NCBI GenBank assembly: GCA_003344405.1
Contig: NOWV01000193.1
Coordinates: 62,001 to 126,000 of the forward strand
Length of the DNA stretch: 64,000 bases
Direction of reading: 5' to 3'
From: Trichoplax sp. H2
Lineage: Eukaryota; Placozoa; Uniplacotomia; Trichoplacea
The notes under the pieces were generated by a model, which saw only the letters and a list, made by a program, of their open reading frames with translations, ran no database searches and had not been told where the DNA came from. The position numbers were made by a program, and so were the translations under genes. This document shows positions 38,901 through 51,965 of the stretch, one piece after another. Every line of letters begins with the position of its first letter. The first letter of the stretch is position 1.

Positions 38901-40197
38901 TTAATATAGATTCGTAATATCATCAGCAATAGCGTATATATTTCGTGCCGATAAAGTTATTTTATATTATAACTAGTGTTAATCCCATTCTATGAAAGGA
39001 TATACTGGGCTAGTAAAGTTCAATAGATATACAGTACTTGATAGGGTTATATTAGATAGGGATGTGTAGCCCGAAACAGGATAATTAATGACAAATAATA
39101 TTGAAATCTTTTGCTATTTGATCAAGGATCATATCATGCAGCATTAGTGCAATCTTTAGCATATGGCACTATACAAGTATATAAAGAAGCAGAAAAGTAA
39201 GGTGTATATTACATTATGTAGCATTCGATGTCCTTCTGTTTTAAGACGTATTAGTAATTTAGATTATGTAAATTTAATATTGACAATTTTATATCAATTA
39301 ATAGTGTTGCTTAATTTTATATTACAGCGTCATGCATATCTTAATATTATTAAAGTAATTCTTAAGCCCGTAGAAAAGGATAGCAATAAACTGAATCTTA
39401 TGATTGAATTATTGCCAAGGCTTAGAATTCATAGGCTTGAAATCAGTAATACCATCAACAAACGTACGAGCATTATTTTTTATATATTTGCTCTGTAGCA
39501 GAGGATACGCGATGGTTTATATTCATTCCTATTTAATTCTATGAACGACAGTGCCTATGCTGCTATTTTTAGCTCATTATTGCTTATTCAAAGAATTGAA
39601 ACAGTAATTATACGCTAGACCATGGAAATAATTATGGACTTCATCACAATCAAATAGTAGGCAACTTGGATTGTTGTTTTTAATCATAACAATGAAACAA
39701 TTACCGTTATATTTTGGGTTATTTTTCTCAAGACTATGGCGATCATCTCTTAGTAATGACGACATGAATGTCATAATGAAGGATTTGAATAGCTTTGATT
39801 TTGATTGTAATGTCTAGCAGGAGATAAAGAAAACTTTAATAATACTGTATTATAACTAATAGCATCTCGATGTTTGTATTCCTCCTAATTGTCGAATCAA
39901 GCAAATATACTACAGTGTGTGCTATGGATTTAACCAATTTTTTTAGATACGAAGGAACTATAGCCTTCCCTGCTGCCCCTGTTATGCTTCAATCTTCATG
40001 ATTCAAGTTTTTCTTGCAATATTCTATCAGATTGTCAAATAGTTATTAAGAGAATTATTTTATAATTACGCAGCCTAGATCGATTAAACTAATCAATTTC
40101 TGTTCATTCGATATGAAGTCGAAACCAAGTCGTTTCTGGAAGCAGTTTTGATTAGCAGCTAACAAATTAATTCATTTCTATCTCTCTCTGTTTTGAA
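35949..40197. other. Intergenic between MS4A-like genes A and B
   Basis: AT-rich. Open frames at 37670-37873 (-), 38340-38561 (-) and 39163-39498 (+) have no splice context and no recognisable family. The 111-codon frame at 39163 is lysine/isoleucine/leucine-rich as expected from base composition. No RNA gene or repeat with clear ends seen. Confidence 0.4.
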
Positions 40198-41670
40198 ATG
40201 GCGGGCTCTTCTGTTTCTATACCTCACCACGAAGATCTTATCGTGTCTCGACAAATCCAACGTCTTGCAGTTTACTTTGGGATTTGTCAATTGCTATCCG
40301 GCATCGTGTACGTTATTTGCAGTATTATTGCTATCAGCCAATTTCACGATGAAGCTATTCCACCAGTTAATTACGGTGTAAATTTTATATCAGGATTAAT
40401 GGTAAATGCTATTATAAAATATTGTCACGATTAATGGCAAATTCTATTAGGAAATATTGCCACGATTATTGCTTAAATTTGCTATTCATTACTGAACTTT
40501 AACAAAATATTGCCATTTTCTTTGATTTTATCAACCCGTTGGCTACTTATTTTATAAAATGCGGTACTTAAACTTAAGGATTATTACTCTTTTCCATTTG
40601 ATAAATGAGACTTATTCTTAAAATATCAGCTTCTCAGCTTAATTATTGATTTAAATCCAAAGTTTTGGTACTTTAGAAACCTTGTCTTTTATTCAATGTT
40701 GAATATCAATTAAGTAATGAATGCATCTTGATTCTATATTATTAACCAAAGTAAAGCTCATTTTATTTGTTATACCTAGTTCTGTTTAACAGGAATTTTG
40801 TCAATAATATGCCTATATCAACCGGAATTACAATATGTAAGTTAATACACGTTTATTCTGGTGAGTTCATCTTCTTTAAACGGAGAGGTTACTTGAGTGA
40901 GTTATGACTTATTTTTCACTTCTGCTTACGAAAACGATTTTCATTATCTAAGTAAGATAAATACTTACGTAGATGTTTCCATAATTTTGTCGATAGATCA
41001 AAGTCTTACTCGTATCTTCAATTATGAACATTGCTTTATGCACTGTTGTTATTATCCTGTCAACTAAAGCCATGCTTTATCGTGGATATACTGAAATAAC
41101 TTGGTACAGCGTAACATTAACCTTTTCAGGTTTCATTAGTATATTTTTCTGCCTGGCCACGACAATTGCTTCCGCTATCAGCGTCTTCAAGCAGCCGCAA
41201 CTTAGTAAAAGACAAGAAGTAATAATTATTAAACCAAAGTATCAAATAATTTTAAGGCTTTATATTCATGAGCGGGGTATAAAGACTATCAAATGTGATT
41301 TGAGAGATCATAAATTAAACTTAGGACTTCACTTCAAGTTCATATCATAGATGGCCTACCATTCTATATTTACTTATCTGAGCAAAATTAAGAAAGAGAA
41401 ATTGAAACAAAGCAGATTAATTTCTAATGGTTATTTTCATTTCCCTTTTCAGTCTTGTTCCGAAATAGCCAATATGGTAGTCAATAGACAGACTCAAAGC
41501 AATAAAGGTGGTAAGTTGTAGGTCCTTATTCTACAATATAATACAAATTTATTCTTAATTAGAATGAGAAATAGAGAGACAAGATCAATAACATCCCTTT
41601 AGCATTTGAACTTTCCTTGTACTCAATTACACTTATAGATAACTTCCCCATACAATTTCCAAAAAAGTAG
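40198..41670 (+). CDS. MS4A/CD20-like four-span membrane protein, gene B
   Basis: Five exons: 40198-40401, 40780-40836, 40997-41218, 41453-41510 and 41639-41670 (TAG), with phases 0,0,0,1, giving 190 residues. Span 1 is AVYFGICQLLSGIVYVICSI. Exon 2 (FCLTGILSIICLY) completes span 2. Exon 3 gives span 3 (IALCTVVIIL) and span 4 after TWYS. The C-tail is short and basic, ending FPKK. Exon 2 is exactly 57 bp, as in gene A. Start ATG 40198 follows a pyrimidine-rich stretch; an overlapping frame beginning 40193 is a shadow. The exon 3 donor (GAA|GTAATA) is chosen for phase; an upstream GTAAAA is possible but out of phase. The last exon is only ten codons and is the least certain. Confidence 0.72.
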
Positions 41671-42383
41671 ATAAAATATGTGTGAGCTACCACAAATGAA
41701 GTAATCGTATTCCAGCTCTAAAATTCTTATTAACTTATTTTTAATACTGAGAAAATTTAGCGATGTTTTAAATATTAATCTATTATTTTATAATAGTAAA
41801 ATAATTAGTATTAAAGTATATCTGTCACGACAATGAATCTTCATACAATAAATAAATATAAGAAGATAGTAGTTTATCACAGAATCAGAACTCTGCAATT
41901 AAGGGTAACAGTTGTTTTTAGTTTCGTTGTTTTCAAGGCCATTTGTCTTAAACAGAAAGCTTTATTCATATCTGTTTTCTTCGCTCTTAGTGACCTGAAT
42001 ATATTGCTTAAGTTTCATTTATATTTTGTATAGCCGTCGGTTTGACTTTCTGTCTTTCCACTATACTTGTCCATTTCATCGAGATCATGAAAGATGTCGC
42101 ATAACTTTCACCTAGGATAATAAATCTTCGAAAACAAAACTTTACTTTTATTTAAAAAATTATTTCGATGATAGGATGGATACTTATGAGAATCATTTTA
42201 TTTGAAAAAGTGCTAAAAAATGATAAACTGTTCTTGTTCGTCGTGAACGGATATAGGCATGTAGTTTACCATATTTGAGACTTAATGATTTTATTAATAA
42301 TATATTGCTAACGTAGATAAGCTGATTGAAAAATAATTTCAGTATATTCGTAATACTATAAATAAAGGGTGATCTAGGAATAA

Positions 42384-43290
42384 CATATCAAATAGCTAAT
42401 TTAGGCTACATTTGAACTGTGGCATACCGCAAATTTGTTTCCTTTACATGATGGCTACAAAGAGTATAGTCAATATCTTAAAAATTTATTCAAAGATAAA
42501 AGATTTTTAAATCAACACCCATTTTCGATATGCTGCAATTGATTTTTACGAAAGAAATAAGTGAAAAGTAATCGGTAGTTTTTATTTTTCGTACCGCATA
42601 GATTTGGCAGTTGACATGCAAAATAAAAAGAAAGTAGCTGACTTCTTTTATCCGTAAGAATATATACAAAATATTAATCTCTAAGTTGAAGATCGTAAGT
42701 ATTAGTGAATATTTTACTGTAATAATGATATCCTCATTCATCATAGCATAAAATAAAGTAAAAATAATACATCAAATTGCTGATTCAGGTCACATTAGAA
42801 CTCTAGCACATCATAAAGTAATTTTATTTATGATCAATGTCTTAAAAACTTGTTCCAAGTTAAAAATTTTTAATCTATATTTATCTTGGACATACTACGG
42901 TTGATTTATATCAATTTGATCGTGCAGAATGGCATGATTGATTGGACATTCCTGCAGAATTATAGGACTGATTTGTTGGTTATTTGTGAAGAATGGCACG
43001 ATTGATTAGACATTCTAGCTGAATGTTTAATTCTTTAGAATGTCAGTAATAATGCCATCAAGGCAATAAATAAGATATCAACAGCAACATAATATTTGTA
43101 CTGCATAAGCTCGATAATTAATATTCAAAATAAAAATAAAGCAATTGATTTCCTTTTATCCATAAAGAATATGTACCGAATATTGCTCTCTAGGTTGATA
43201 TTAGTATATATGTTACGGGCTCGTATTAGCAAATATTATATTATAATAATGATCTTCAGAATGATCTTAACATAAAATAAAGTAAAGATA
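42384..43290. repeat. Imperfect tandem duplication
   Basis: Unit 1 starts about 42384 (ACATATCAAATAGCTAATTT) and unit 2 about 42769 (ACATCAAATTGCTGATTC). Later landmarks recur at a larger offset: AAGAATATATACAAAATATT near 42656 against AAGAATATGTACCGAATATT near 43166. Unit 2 therefore carries about 125 extra bases, which include a short GAATGGCA(T/C)GATTGATT(G/A)GACATTC repeat (near 42928 and 42992). Clearly diverged, so old. Confidence 0.7.
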
Positions 43291-43769
43291 TTTTGAACTA
43301 ACAATATCGTAATAAATATAACCCAATTTTATACTTTAACAGTAAAAATCGATATTATGCGATAGGAGGTTGTAATATTTTCAGCTAATTGTAGTTTATA
43401 GTGGGTGAATAATAGGAAGAAACGATGCATTGGTACTGATTCTAGTATAAGACTGTAAGCGAACCGACAGTAATAGCAGGAGACTATTACTCGGTCATTA
43501 CAGAAGTTAAGCTCGTATATGCCGGTTATGAAACCCGTTATTGTATAATGTATTATATCATACCAGCTTTTTATCTCTTTATAATTTTGAGACACTCTTA
43601 AGTCGACTAAAGTAAATATAAGGCTAGTCAATTATGGTTTATCGATCGTGGCGCTAATTGCTTTTGAAAATCCTATTATTCTCGTGAATACTAAGCTAGA
43701 TTTGATCCAGAACTGTCTACATGTGTATTTAGTACTTTCTGCAGTTGTTACAGTGTGATACACTGTAAT

Positions 43770-45000
43770 ATCGAGATTATAGCAAAAACGCCTATGTTAG
43801 GATAATTTTGTTGATTTATCCTTTTATGAAGATGTCACTACCCTCACTTGTGGCAAAGGAAAGTAAAGAACTCTAGTGTAGTTACTTAAAACTTGGGCTA
43901 TTTCTACCAGTACTTTCAGTTTCTATGAGAGAAGTATTTGAGAACTCGATTTCTCGGCTGATCTCCACAGACAACTGACTAATTATTACAATATTCTTCA
44001 CGATATGAGTCTTGCCGTTTCTTGAGCAATTACTAACTTTATTCTACAAACACACGCGCTTAAATAGGTTTCTACAGTGAATTCCAATATTAGCAAGTGA
44101 GAGTTTATGCTTTACAAGTTACAGTAATTAGTATAATACCATTACTAAATACACATGTCGATATTCTCAGACTTAGATAGCTACAAGCTGTCAGGTGTTA
44201 AGACGCTTAACCTTCGTCCATATACGGCTCAATTTTTAGAGATTAACACACTTTATAAACCTACAGTAAATTAACTGCTAACAACTTCTATTTTTATCTC
44301 ATTTCTACCATCTTATTATCAGCTACAAGCGCATTAAACATAGCACATAACCTTATCTTATCTATTCATAAGCATTCATTAATCAACAGTTACTTAATTA
44401 GTAACGGCGTACCGCGACAGAAGAGTTTCTAATTTAGCTATTTGATATTCAAATACAGCACTAGTTTTTACGGTGATATATTCAGCCTACTGAAATTAGT
44501 AGTTCAACTAGGGAATCGAGAATAATCTTCTTATAATTCAAATCACTGTGATTGTAATTTACTTATGGTAGATTGTAGATTATCTTAGAAATGTTCCGTG
44601 ATAGGACATGTGGTAATCTGACAATTTTGTATTAGTAATTCGATGTCTATGTTCGTAAATACTGTTGTCTTCATTAGGTAGCAGTAGATAAAATTAGTTT
44701 TTGATTCATAATATAATTATCAGGTTTCATCGTTAATATTACTAACTAGGACGTCTGTTCTATTGTAAAAGAGTATATAAATGCGATAAATCGTATAATA
44801 AAGTTAGTTCTTATGATTAGTGTTTAACGTAAGATACGAGGCGTCGAAGTCTTTTTGTAGTCTACTAGTAGGAAAAGTGTTCCTGAAAGAGTAGATACTA
44901 CTCCCTGATATGTGGTTCAGGGAATCGATTGATTGATCATGCGTTACGTTATCTTGTTGCAAAGGTGTTTTGTAACAATAGTATATACTAGAAATCTAAG
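43770..45000 (+). repeat. Dispersed repeat family 1, copy 1
   Basis: Aligns with 54530-55150 in the same orientation. Shared blocks include CGTGATAGGACAT, GATGTCTATGTT, GTAAATACTGTTGTCT, AGTGTTTAACGTAA, ATACGAGGCGT and TATCTTGTTGC, in the same order. About 590 bp near 43845-44440 are present only here (insertion, or deletion in copy 2). No coding seen; likely a non-autonomous transposon or LTR fragment, class unknown. Confidence 0.75.
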
Positions 45001-45446
45001 TCGGTTTATATTATCTGATTACTGATTTTCCTATAATCTGCTCACAAAGCTCGTTAATTTTAATATTAGTAGGCATACAACGCCAGTTTGAGATCTAAAA
45101 TCAATGATATTCGATAATATTTAGGATATACAGTGTCACCCGATAATAGCGCTTTGACTGATAGTAAAAATCTAGCTTTGTGACAACTTTAGCTATATTA
45201 CTAACCTATTTGCATATTTATTGCATAAATTCCTAAAATTTGGATAAGTTATCATTACTAATAGTCTTTTTAGCGTTAATAATCCGTAATTCAATGCAAT
45301 ACACACTACTTATATTTCCCATTGCCCTTAAACTGATATATTATTAATGAACGAAAAGTTAGATGCCTAGTTCATCATTGATACAACTTTAACATCGCAA
45401 GTTATGATTCTGTAAATCTAAGTCCAATCGGAAACTGTTTTCTTAG

Positions 45447-45562
45447 TTATATTATTACTCCAACCACACGATCAAAACCTGGATGAAACTTTCAAACTGA
45501 GCACGAACGCAATGGACGGCTTGGTGACTTCAATAAAGCCCAGATATGTCAAATCAGATTCA
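45447..45562 (+). CDS. Unidentified exon-like segment
   Basis: An open 116-bp segment (phase 1 to 0) preceded by CTGTTTTCTTAG and followed by TCA|GTAAGC. The translation contains HDQNLDETFKLSTNAMDGL and VTSIKPRYVKSDS, less biased than chance frames here. No family recognised and no partner exons found. May be a remnant or part of a repeat. Confidence 0.22.
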
Positions 45563-48500
45563 GTAAGCCCACATTATTGTAGCTTCTTTAATTTTAAATG
45601 CCATATAATGTTAAGATTCGACTTAATCTTGTATTATACTAATAGATTTACTTAATTATCTATGCTTTCTTTATGCTTAGTCCTATTTCATAAAGATCTG
45701 AAGTATTGATTGGCACAAGTTTTGGTTTAAGGCTAGGCTTGACATATTACATATCATTAAAATGATGTGGCTATTACTGGATCTGTACGTTGGATAAGAG
45801 GAAAATTTCGAAGCAAAATTTTGCAAAATTTGCTAAATTTCTAAATTTACTGATTTAGCCTTTAATGATGTCATGTCTGTTCTGCACATTTTCAATGTTT
45901 TCCATCTATGGTAGTTTTTGTTTCTTTATCATTTCAATTGATGTTATTACTCTTAACTTATATAGTCGTATGAATCTGCGGCGCGTATTATTAAATATAT
46001 TTGGTTAGTAATAATTGATTATTACTTATCATATTTACTATCCTTAATGACACTTACTTTATTCATTGCCGCAGTATATCGAAACAGTGTAGATTTTACA
46101 TGTAACAACCATATCAAATAGTCAAAGAAAAATATAAAGTCTAGATAATGTGTTATAGTTATGGTAAACTGTCCTAATGAATATTTTAAGATGAAAATTT
46201 AGCATCGGTTTATTATCATAAATATAAAGTTCTGAAGTTAAGAATTTCTATTTTCTAAGCATTTTCTAAATTCAGTAAAGTTGTATTCATTAATTAAATT
46301 GTGAGGGATTAAAGCTATAATATATTATGCAACCGTCCCGTAACAAATATATTCGTATAGATTGGATTCTTCCTTCTCTACAATACTCAAAATTTTTACT
46401 AATCTTCAGTTAATGACAAACTATAAAAGTAGGATAGATCAAATTGCCTATTTTTAACTGGCAAACAATCCAATTTAAAAGATAGCTTGCTTTTCACTGA
46501 TATAAATCTGCTTCTACAGTAAGGATTTAATTAATAAACTATATTTAATAAAGCAGCTTATAAAGATAATCACTTATTATCCTTACGAATATTTGTCTGC
46601 AAAAAATAGATCGACTCATTTTATTCCATTATTATCCATCGTTACTATACTTAAGGGCTGTAATCATGCCGATATCTGTTCTAGTTACGGTTACATATTA
46701 CTGCTCTAAGAATATGTGGTTGATTTGTCTAAGCTTCAGATCGGAAATAAAGCAATTTTATTTCTATAGATCCATATAACTTAGCTAGGATGACCTCTGG
46801 TGATATCACTGAACGTGAAATTTTAAAATATGTAGAAAGCATCAACTTTATTAGACCTTTATATAAAAATAATCTCAGTATTTCTCTACTCTAGCCAAGT
46901 GCAACTGCTAGAATGACTTTTAGAAAGAAATAATGAATAACTTAAGTTGTCCACTTATATACTTTCCGTACCATTACAGTTAGCGATATTCCACTCTATT
47001 TTACAATTCTTCAGGTTATAATTAGTAACTTACACTGTGGCGGATCATTCATAATTTAATATATTAACAGCTACAGTAATTTTACAGATATCTTTTCGGA
47101 CTAGTCATATCATGATACCCTAATATAGGAGTGACGTATCTATTGACCTTTGACATCAATCATGATTCAAAAGCTTACTGCTTCAGATTATTGGTGTTCG
47201 TTCTCTAGCACAAAACCTTCATCTAAAGTCTGTAGTTATGAGTTAACAAATAAGGCTTATGATAAATTTACAGAAGTAAGCTATCATACATCATAACAAG
47301 CATATGTAATAATCTACGATCTAATTCTATGTTTTATTATGCCACCGTTCTTAATTTAAGAGCACCTATTTTCTCATAAATTGTTAAAACGCTGATGCTC
47401 AATTGTAAATAAACGTATAGCTGATATTTCATACAAATTTATTGTTTTTGTACGTATAACTGTAACCGTTAGTGGTGTGTTTTGAACTTTACTACTAACA
47501 TGTAATGGGTAGACTTCATGACAAGACCAACCAGACCGTCTTCGCTGACCATCAATTAATATTCAGAGTTGTTGAAGAATAGCAGGGTAAGCAAAGGATT
47601 CTTTAGAGATAACACTTAATAAAATCTCTTACTTTTTATGATAAATTCACATGCTTATCTAATGCTATGGACTAGATACTATGCTTAATAGTATTTGCAT
47701 TACCCAGCTGTTGCTACATGTACCAGTCAGTACTTTACGCACTATACGTATCTCAGAATTAATGTAGGATTTAGGACGTATTTCATATTTTCGGTCCATC
47801 ATTTTCATGTTTCAGTGTAACTATAGAAGAAAGCAGATATAAAAATGCTGCGTAAATTTTCTTTATAGCAATATCAAATACAGTTGGCGCAGAAATATGT
47901 TATGAAATGAGATTTTAGTTACGTTGCTAATACATTTCTATATTTTAAGCTCACTACAGCTTTAATCCATTCTATTTAACGATAGGAGTACATAGAGTGA
48001 AATATAAAATTTGTAGTATGTAAGTCCATAGAAGAGACTATAGATAAAATGCTTACCTAAATAGGTAGAGAGAAGCTAGTAAAACATTGGTTTTACCAAA
48101 CTGTATAACGGTATGCTAAGAACGATTATTATCAGTTCAATACCTTAGCTCTACTCGATTCGTCTGGAGATTTTTAGTAAACCCTCCTGATTACAAGTAG
48201 AAGAGTTTCGAAAAAGTAACCATGGAGTTTAAATAATTTGATAGTAAAGAGAGATCATTTTAGTCGCATACATAGAAAATTGATAACTTAACTAATAGAG
48301 CAGACATCTGCTTGAAATTTGCTAGCTCAAATCATTTCTCATTATTGAATGTTACTATTAAATGAAACATGATCAATTTTGTAGATACAAGTCATCTAAT
48401 GCAACAAGGCTTGGCCTAAATTTCTCGGCCTAGACCAGTTACGTATGTTTTATCAAGGTTTTCATCTAGCGTTAGCGCAATTAATTTGATTGAAATTGTC

Positions 48501-49046
48501 CGCTTAAATTGGCTAGCCTAAACAGAATACGGTTACGTATATACGATGTATTTCAACCTCAGTTTGAAACGGTTAAAATTTTTACCTAAGAGCGATACGG
48601 CATTTAATCACTTATAGGCTATAGATAAGTCTTTTTAGTTAACTATGTGAGTTGATAGTTAGTCTAGATTATAAGAAACGCCACAGGAAAAACCTAGGAT
48701 AATCGTCAGTCACTAAAGGATGTGCGAGAGTTAGGGTTAGAGCTAAGTTAAGGTATAAATTGCGGACCAATTGCTCTATAACGGATATATTGCATTCGCC
48801 ATGGGTATAGTCTTTAACAAGAGAGAAAAATGGATAAAGCTTACTGAGAACGTTAATTTAATTTTGTATGAGGTTTGAATTAATTAAATTAACATCAGTT
48901 TTACATTTATCATTATGATTAAGGAAAAATATGTTTGCTGGAGGTGACATTGTTCTTCAGTCCGTTCGTTATCTGTCCTCAGATGGTTATATCTTCAGTT
49001 ACAGATCGTACATTTTAAATATTTCCCTTGCTATCATATTTTCAAA

Positions 49047-51965
49047 ATGGCGTCTGCACAGATTCAATATCGACATATGACTCATCCTTATATGCTGCCA
49101 CCACAGGTTAAATCAGTGGCCCTTGGTCTTGCCGTTTCTCAAATGCTTCTTGGCTTGTTAGGTCTGATTGCAGGCATATTAGGCTTTACGCTATACCGAT
49201 CTTACATGAATATTGTTATATTACTCGGCGTTGACATATGGACATGTTCATTTGTAAGTTTGTATTCAGCTTTAGATTCTTGCAGTTGTTCATTGTAAAT
49301 ATTCCTATTAATTAAGACGAAATAACTACCATAAAAGTAATTTTATCTCTTTACCGCACAAATGAAAATCCTTACCATCTTATGCAACATGGTGCTATAT
49401 GCATTTATTATTGTCTAAATACTAGTATCTATACATCTTGTGATCCAACCAATTTGGCCTAGATAATAAAAATCATAATTTTTACATTTTATGTGATATT
49501 TTCTATTAGGCTTTAACATGCAAATGAATAAAAGTCATTAAATATAAAGTCAGTTCGCTACAAATTATGCTGATAAAAATGACAAGATACGCAATCTATT
49601 ACAATGTTTAATATCAATCTATTCTGTAATTACTGTAGGCTTTCCCATTCAGGTCCTTTCAATATAGTAAATATGTATACTAGCAGATATAAAATTCAAT
49701 CCATTGCAAATCAGTCTATATTAAAGTTTTCGTAGATAATTCGTAACTTTTAACTACTTTCTAGTACACGACAGTTTTAGGCTATCGTCGTATTTTAGTA
49801 TTAAGGTATGAAATAATAAATTTAATAGATTATATGTGAGATTGCGATCCTGAATGAATATGAATGCGTTACTTAGAGTGTGTTAATTCTATTGCTCACG
49901 CTATTTAGCGTGTAGAACAGTACAGCAAATTAGTGCCTTATGGTTATGCAGATCGAATACTTCGTGTAGGATTGGTACAACCGGAAACAAAATCGCATCT
50001 AGATTTAGTAGCATTTTATAGTGCAATAACCAGTTTACAATAAATATGGACGTCTAGAATATATATCGTGAACTTATTGTGTACTTGATTATATTCAAAA
50101 AACTTAGATTAGAATTTTGATATATTATGCAATGTTTGATGGAGCATAATAAATCATGTCAGATACGGATGTTTGCCTGTACAGTACAGTTTAATATATT
50201 GCTCCAATATAGATTAATTTATCGAAACTTTGTATTTCAAGTATTTCTAAGGATAGTGTCTTATTCAAATAATAGTTCATTATGTAACGTAACTGTATAG
50301 CGATAGCATTTAGCAATATATACCGCTAATGTTTCGACCATCTAAATTTACGTAAATCATGCAGTAGTCTACTCTACCGAGTGATATTAAACATAGAATT
50401 GAAGATTTTACATATTGTTACTCTTAACCTTTTGATAGGATTGAAAGTTAGAACGAAATATTTATTTCCCATTTAGTCTTTGATCTTACTAATATTTTCT
50501 ATCATAAATGAAGAGAAGATAATATTAAGTTTTATTTCTTAGATAGTTCTCGATATAAGTCGGTATTAGGAAAATAATACTATCTCTTGAAGTCAATATC
50601 GCTATATCGTCAGTGTTTAATTTTTTATGATTTTAAATCAAAGTTTCATTTGTAAAGAAGATCAAACTTTTGGTGACTTTTGCTACATAAAGAATTGGAT
50701 CTTAAATAATTTAATTGAGTCAATGAAGCCTTTACTATTAATATTTGATAAACAATTTATTTAAGAACTGCTTTCAGCTGTTCATAGCTATTAGAAATTT
50801 GATTGCAATATCTAAGATTTAGCTTTCGGCATTCTTGGCGTGATCCTTCAATAATCATTTTACATTATACATATCTGCTGACAAGCGGCTGAAGATGAAT
50901 ATTTACATTATAATTCAAATTAAATATCTTCCTTTATTAATGTTTTTAATAGTATCTCATAAGCGGATTACTTGGTATGGGCTTACATATAAATCCAGCA
51001 AATTATAGATTGGTAAATAAATTCTTAACCCTATAGTATACCTCGGCAAAATATACCAATACCAATCATTTGATATCCAAATGGCTCCTTATTGATTGAA
51101 TTAACTTATTTATTTTTTTTATTAGATGCATGCTTACTTTGCCTTTACTATCATTAGCTTCATTGTGTGCGTAGCCCAGTGCACTTTCTCTGCTATTTCA
51201 CTTTTCTTCTACTATGTTCGGTACACATTTTGGCATAGTTTAGCGTCATTACTCATTGGAATGCTAGAGTTTGGCTTCAGTTTAGGGAATATTATTTTAC
51301 TTGGACACCTTGTCTATTGCAAATCATTACAGGTGAATCAATGACGTGATAAAGTATAGATTTCAAAAAGCAAAAAAATATCAACAACTTAGTGTTGTTT
51401 GGAAGATCAGTATGTTAATATTCAAGAGATTGCTATCTATAAAACTACTCTTAGAAATATAGAACATTTTTGAAGTATTTAAAAATAACAATTTTCTACG
51501 TTATGTACAATTTCTGCAACATTTTAATGTTCTGAAAGGCAAGTGCAACAGTAGTCTATCCTCCAAACCAGCAAATGTTGATGCAAGAATATAATTCTCC
51601 TTCAGGTAATGTAAAGAATAAAATTATATTACTTTTATATATTAAATTACTTGTTTTGAGTACAGGTCTTTATTGCATACTTTATCATTACGTCAGTTGA
51701 AGCTGTGTTAAGTAGAACTTTAGCCGCAGAAACTCGCATTTCTGAAAACTTCCAACCACCACCACCTCCTCAGCCTATACCAAATAATAATATTAAAGAT
51801 AATGATACTCCCGAATCTAAACGTCATTCGCGCTCTAGAAATTCATCTATAAGACAAAGTAGCGATGAATATTCCTCATCTGACACGTCTGAAGATATAG
51901 AGCTAGCTTCGAAGCATCGATCTAGACGCTCAGGAAGGTCTAGAAGAAAACATCATCGACGTTAG
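49047..51965 (+). CDS. MS4A/CD20-like four-span protein with long Arg/Ser tail, gene C
   Basis: Exons: 49047-49253, 50953-51012, 51126-51332, 51539-51610 and 51666-51965 (TAG), giving 281 residues. Spans: VALGLAVSQMLLGLLGLIAG; then GVDIWTCSF with exon 2 (YLISGLLGMGLHI); span 3 from HAYFAFTIIS; and span 4 after FWHS, ending LLGHLVYC. With donor AAT|GTAAAG at 51610 the last exon reads as a 99-residue C-tail with PPPPPQP and a terminal Ser/Arg-rich, basic region (about residues 230-281). With the stronger-looking upstream donor CAG|GTAATG (exon end 51605), which matches the phase-1 intron of genes A, B and the minus-strand copy, the last exon reads another frame and stops at 51700, giving 191 residues. 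Both may be used. Third gene of the tandem set; intron 1 is long (1.7 kb). Confidence 0.75.

Larger units (their letters stand above)
41671..49046. other. Long intergenic stretch with old repeats
   Basis: 7.4 kb between MS4A-like genes B and C. It contains an imperfect duplication (42384-43290), one copy of a dispersed repeat (43770-45000) and an exon-like segment (45447-45562), listed separately. Open frames at 41833-42033, 42490-42744 and 43329-43631 lack family resemblance. Nothing definable between about 45.6 and 49 kb. Confidence 0.4.

Noticed and set aside
39163-39498. 111-codon open frame on the plus strand
   Set aside because: Composition matches AT-rich noise (Ile, Leu, Lys, Asn), with no motif and no conserved-looking domain.
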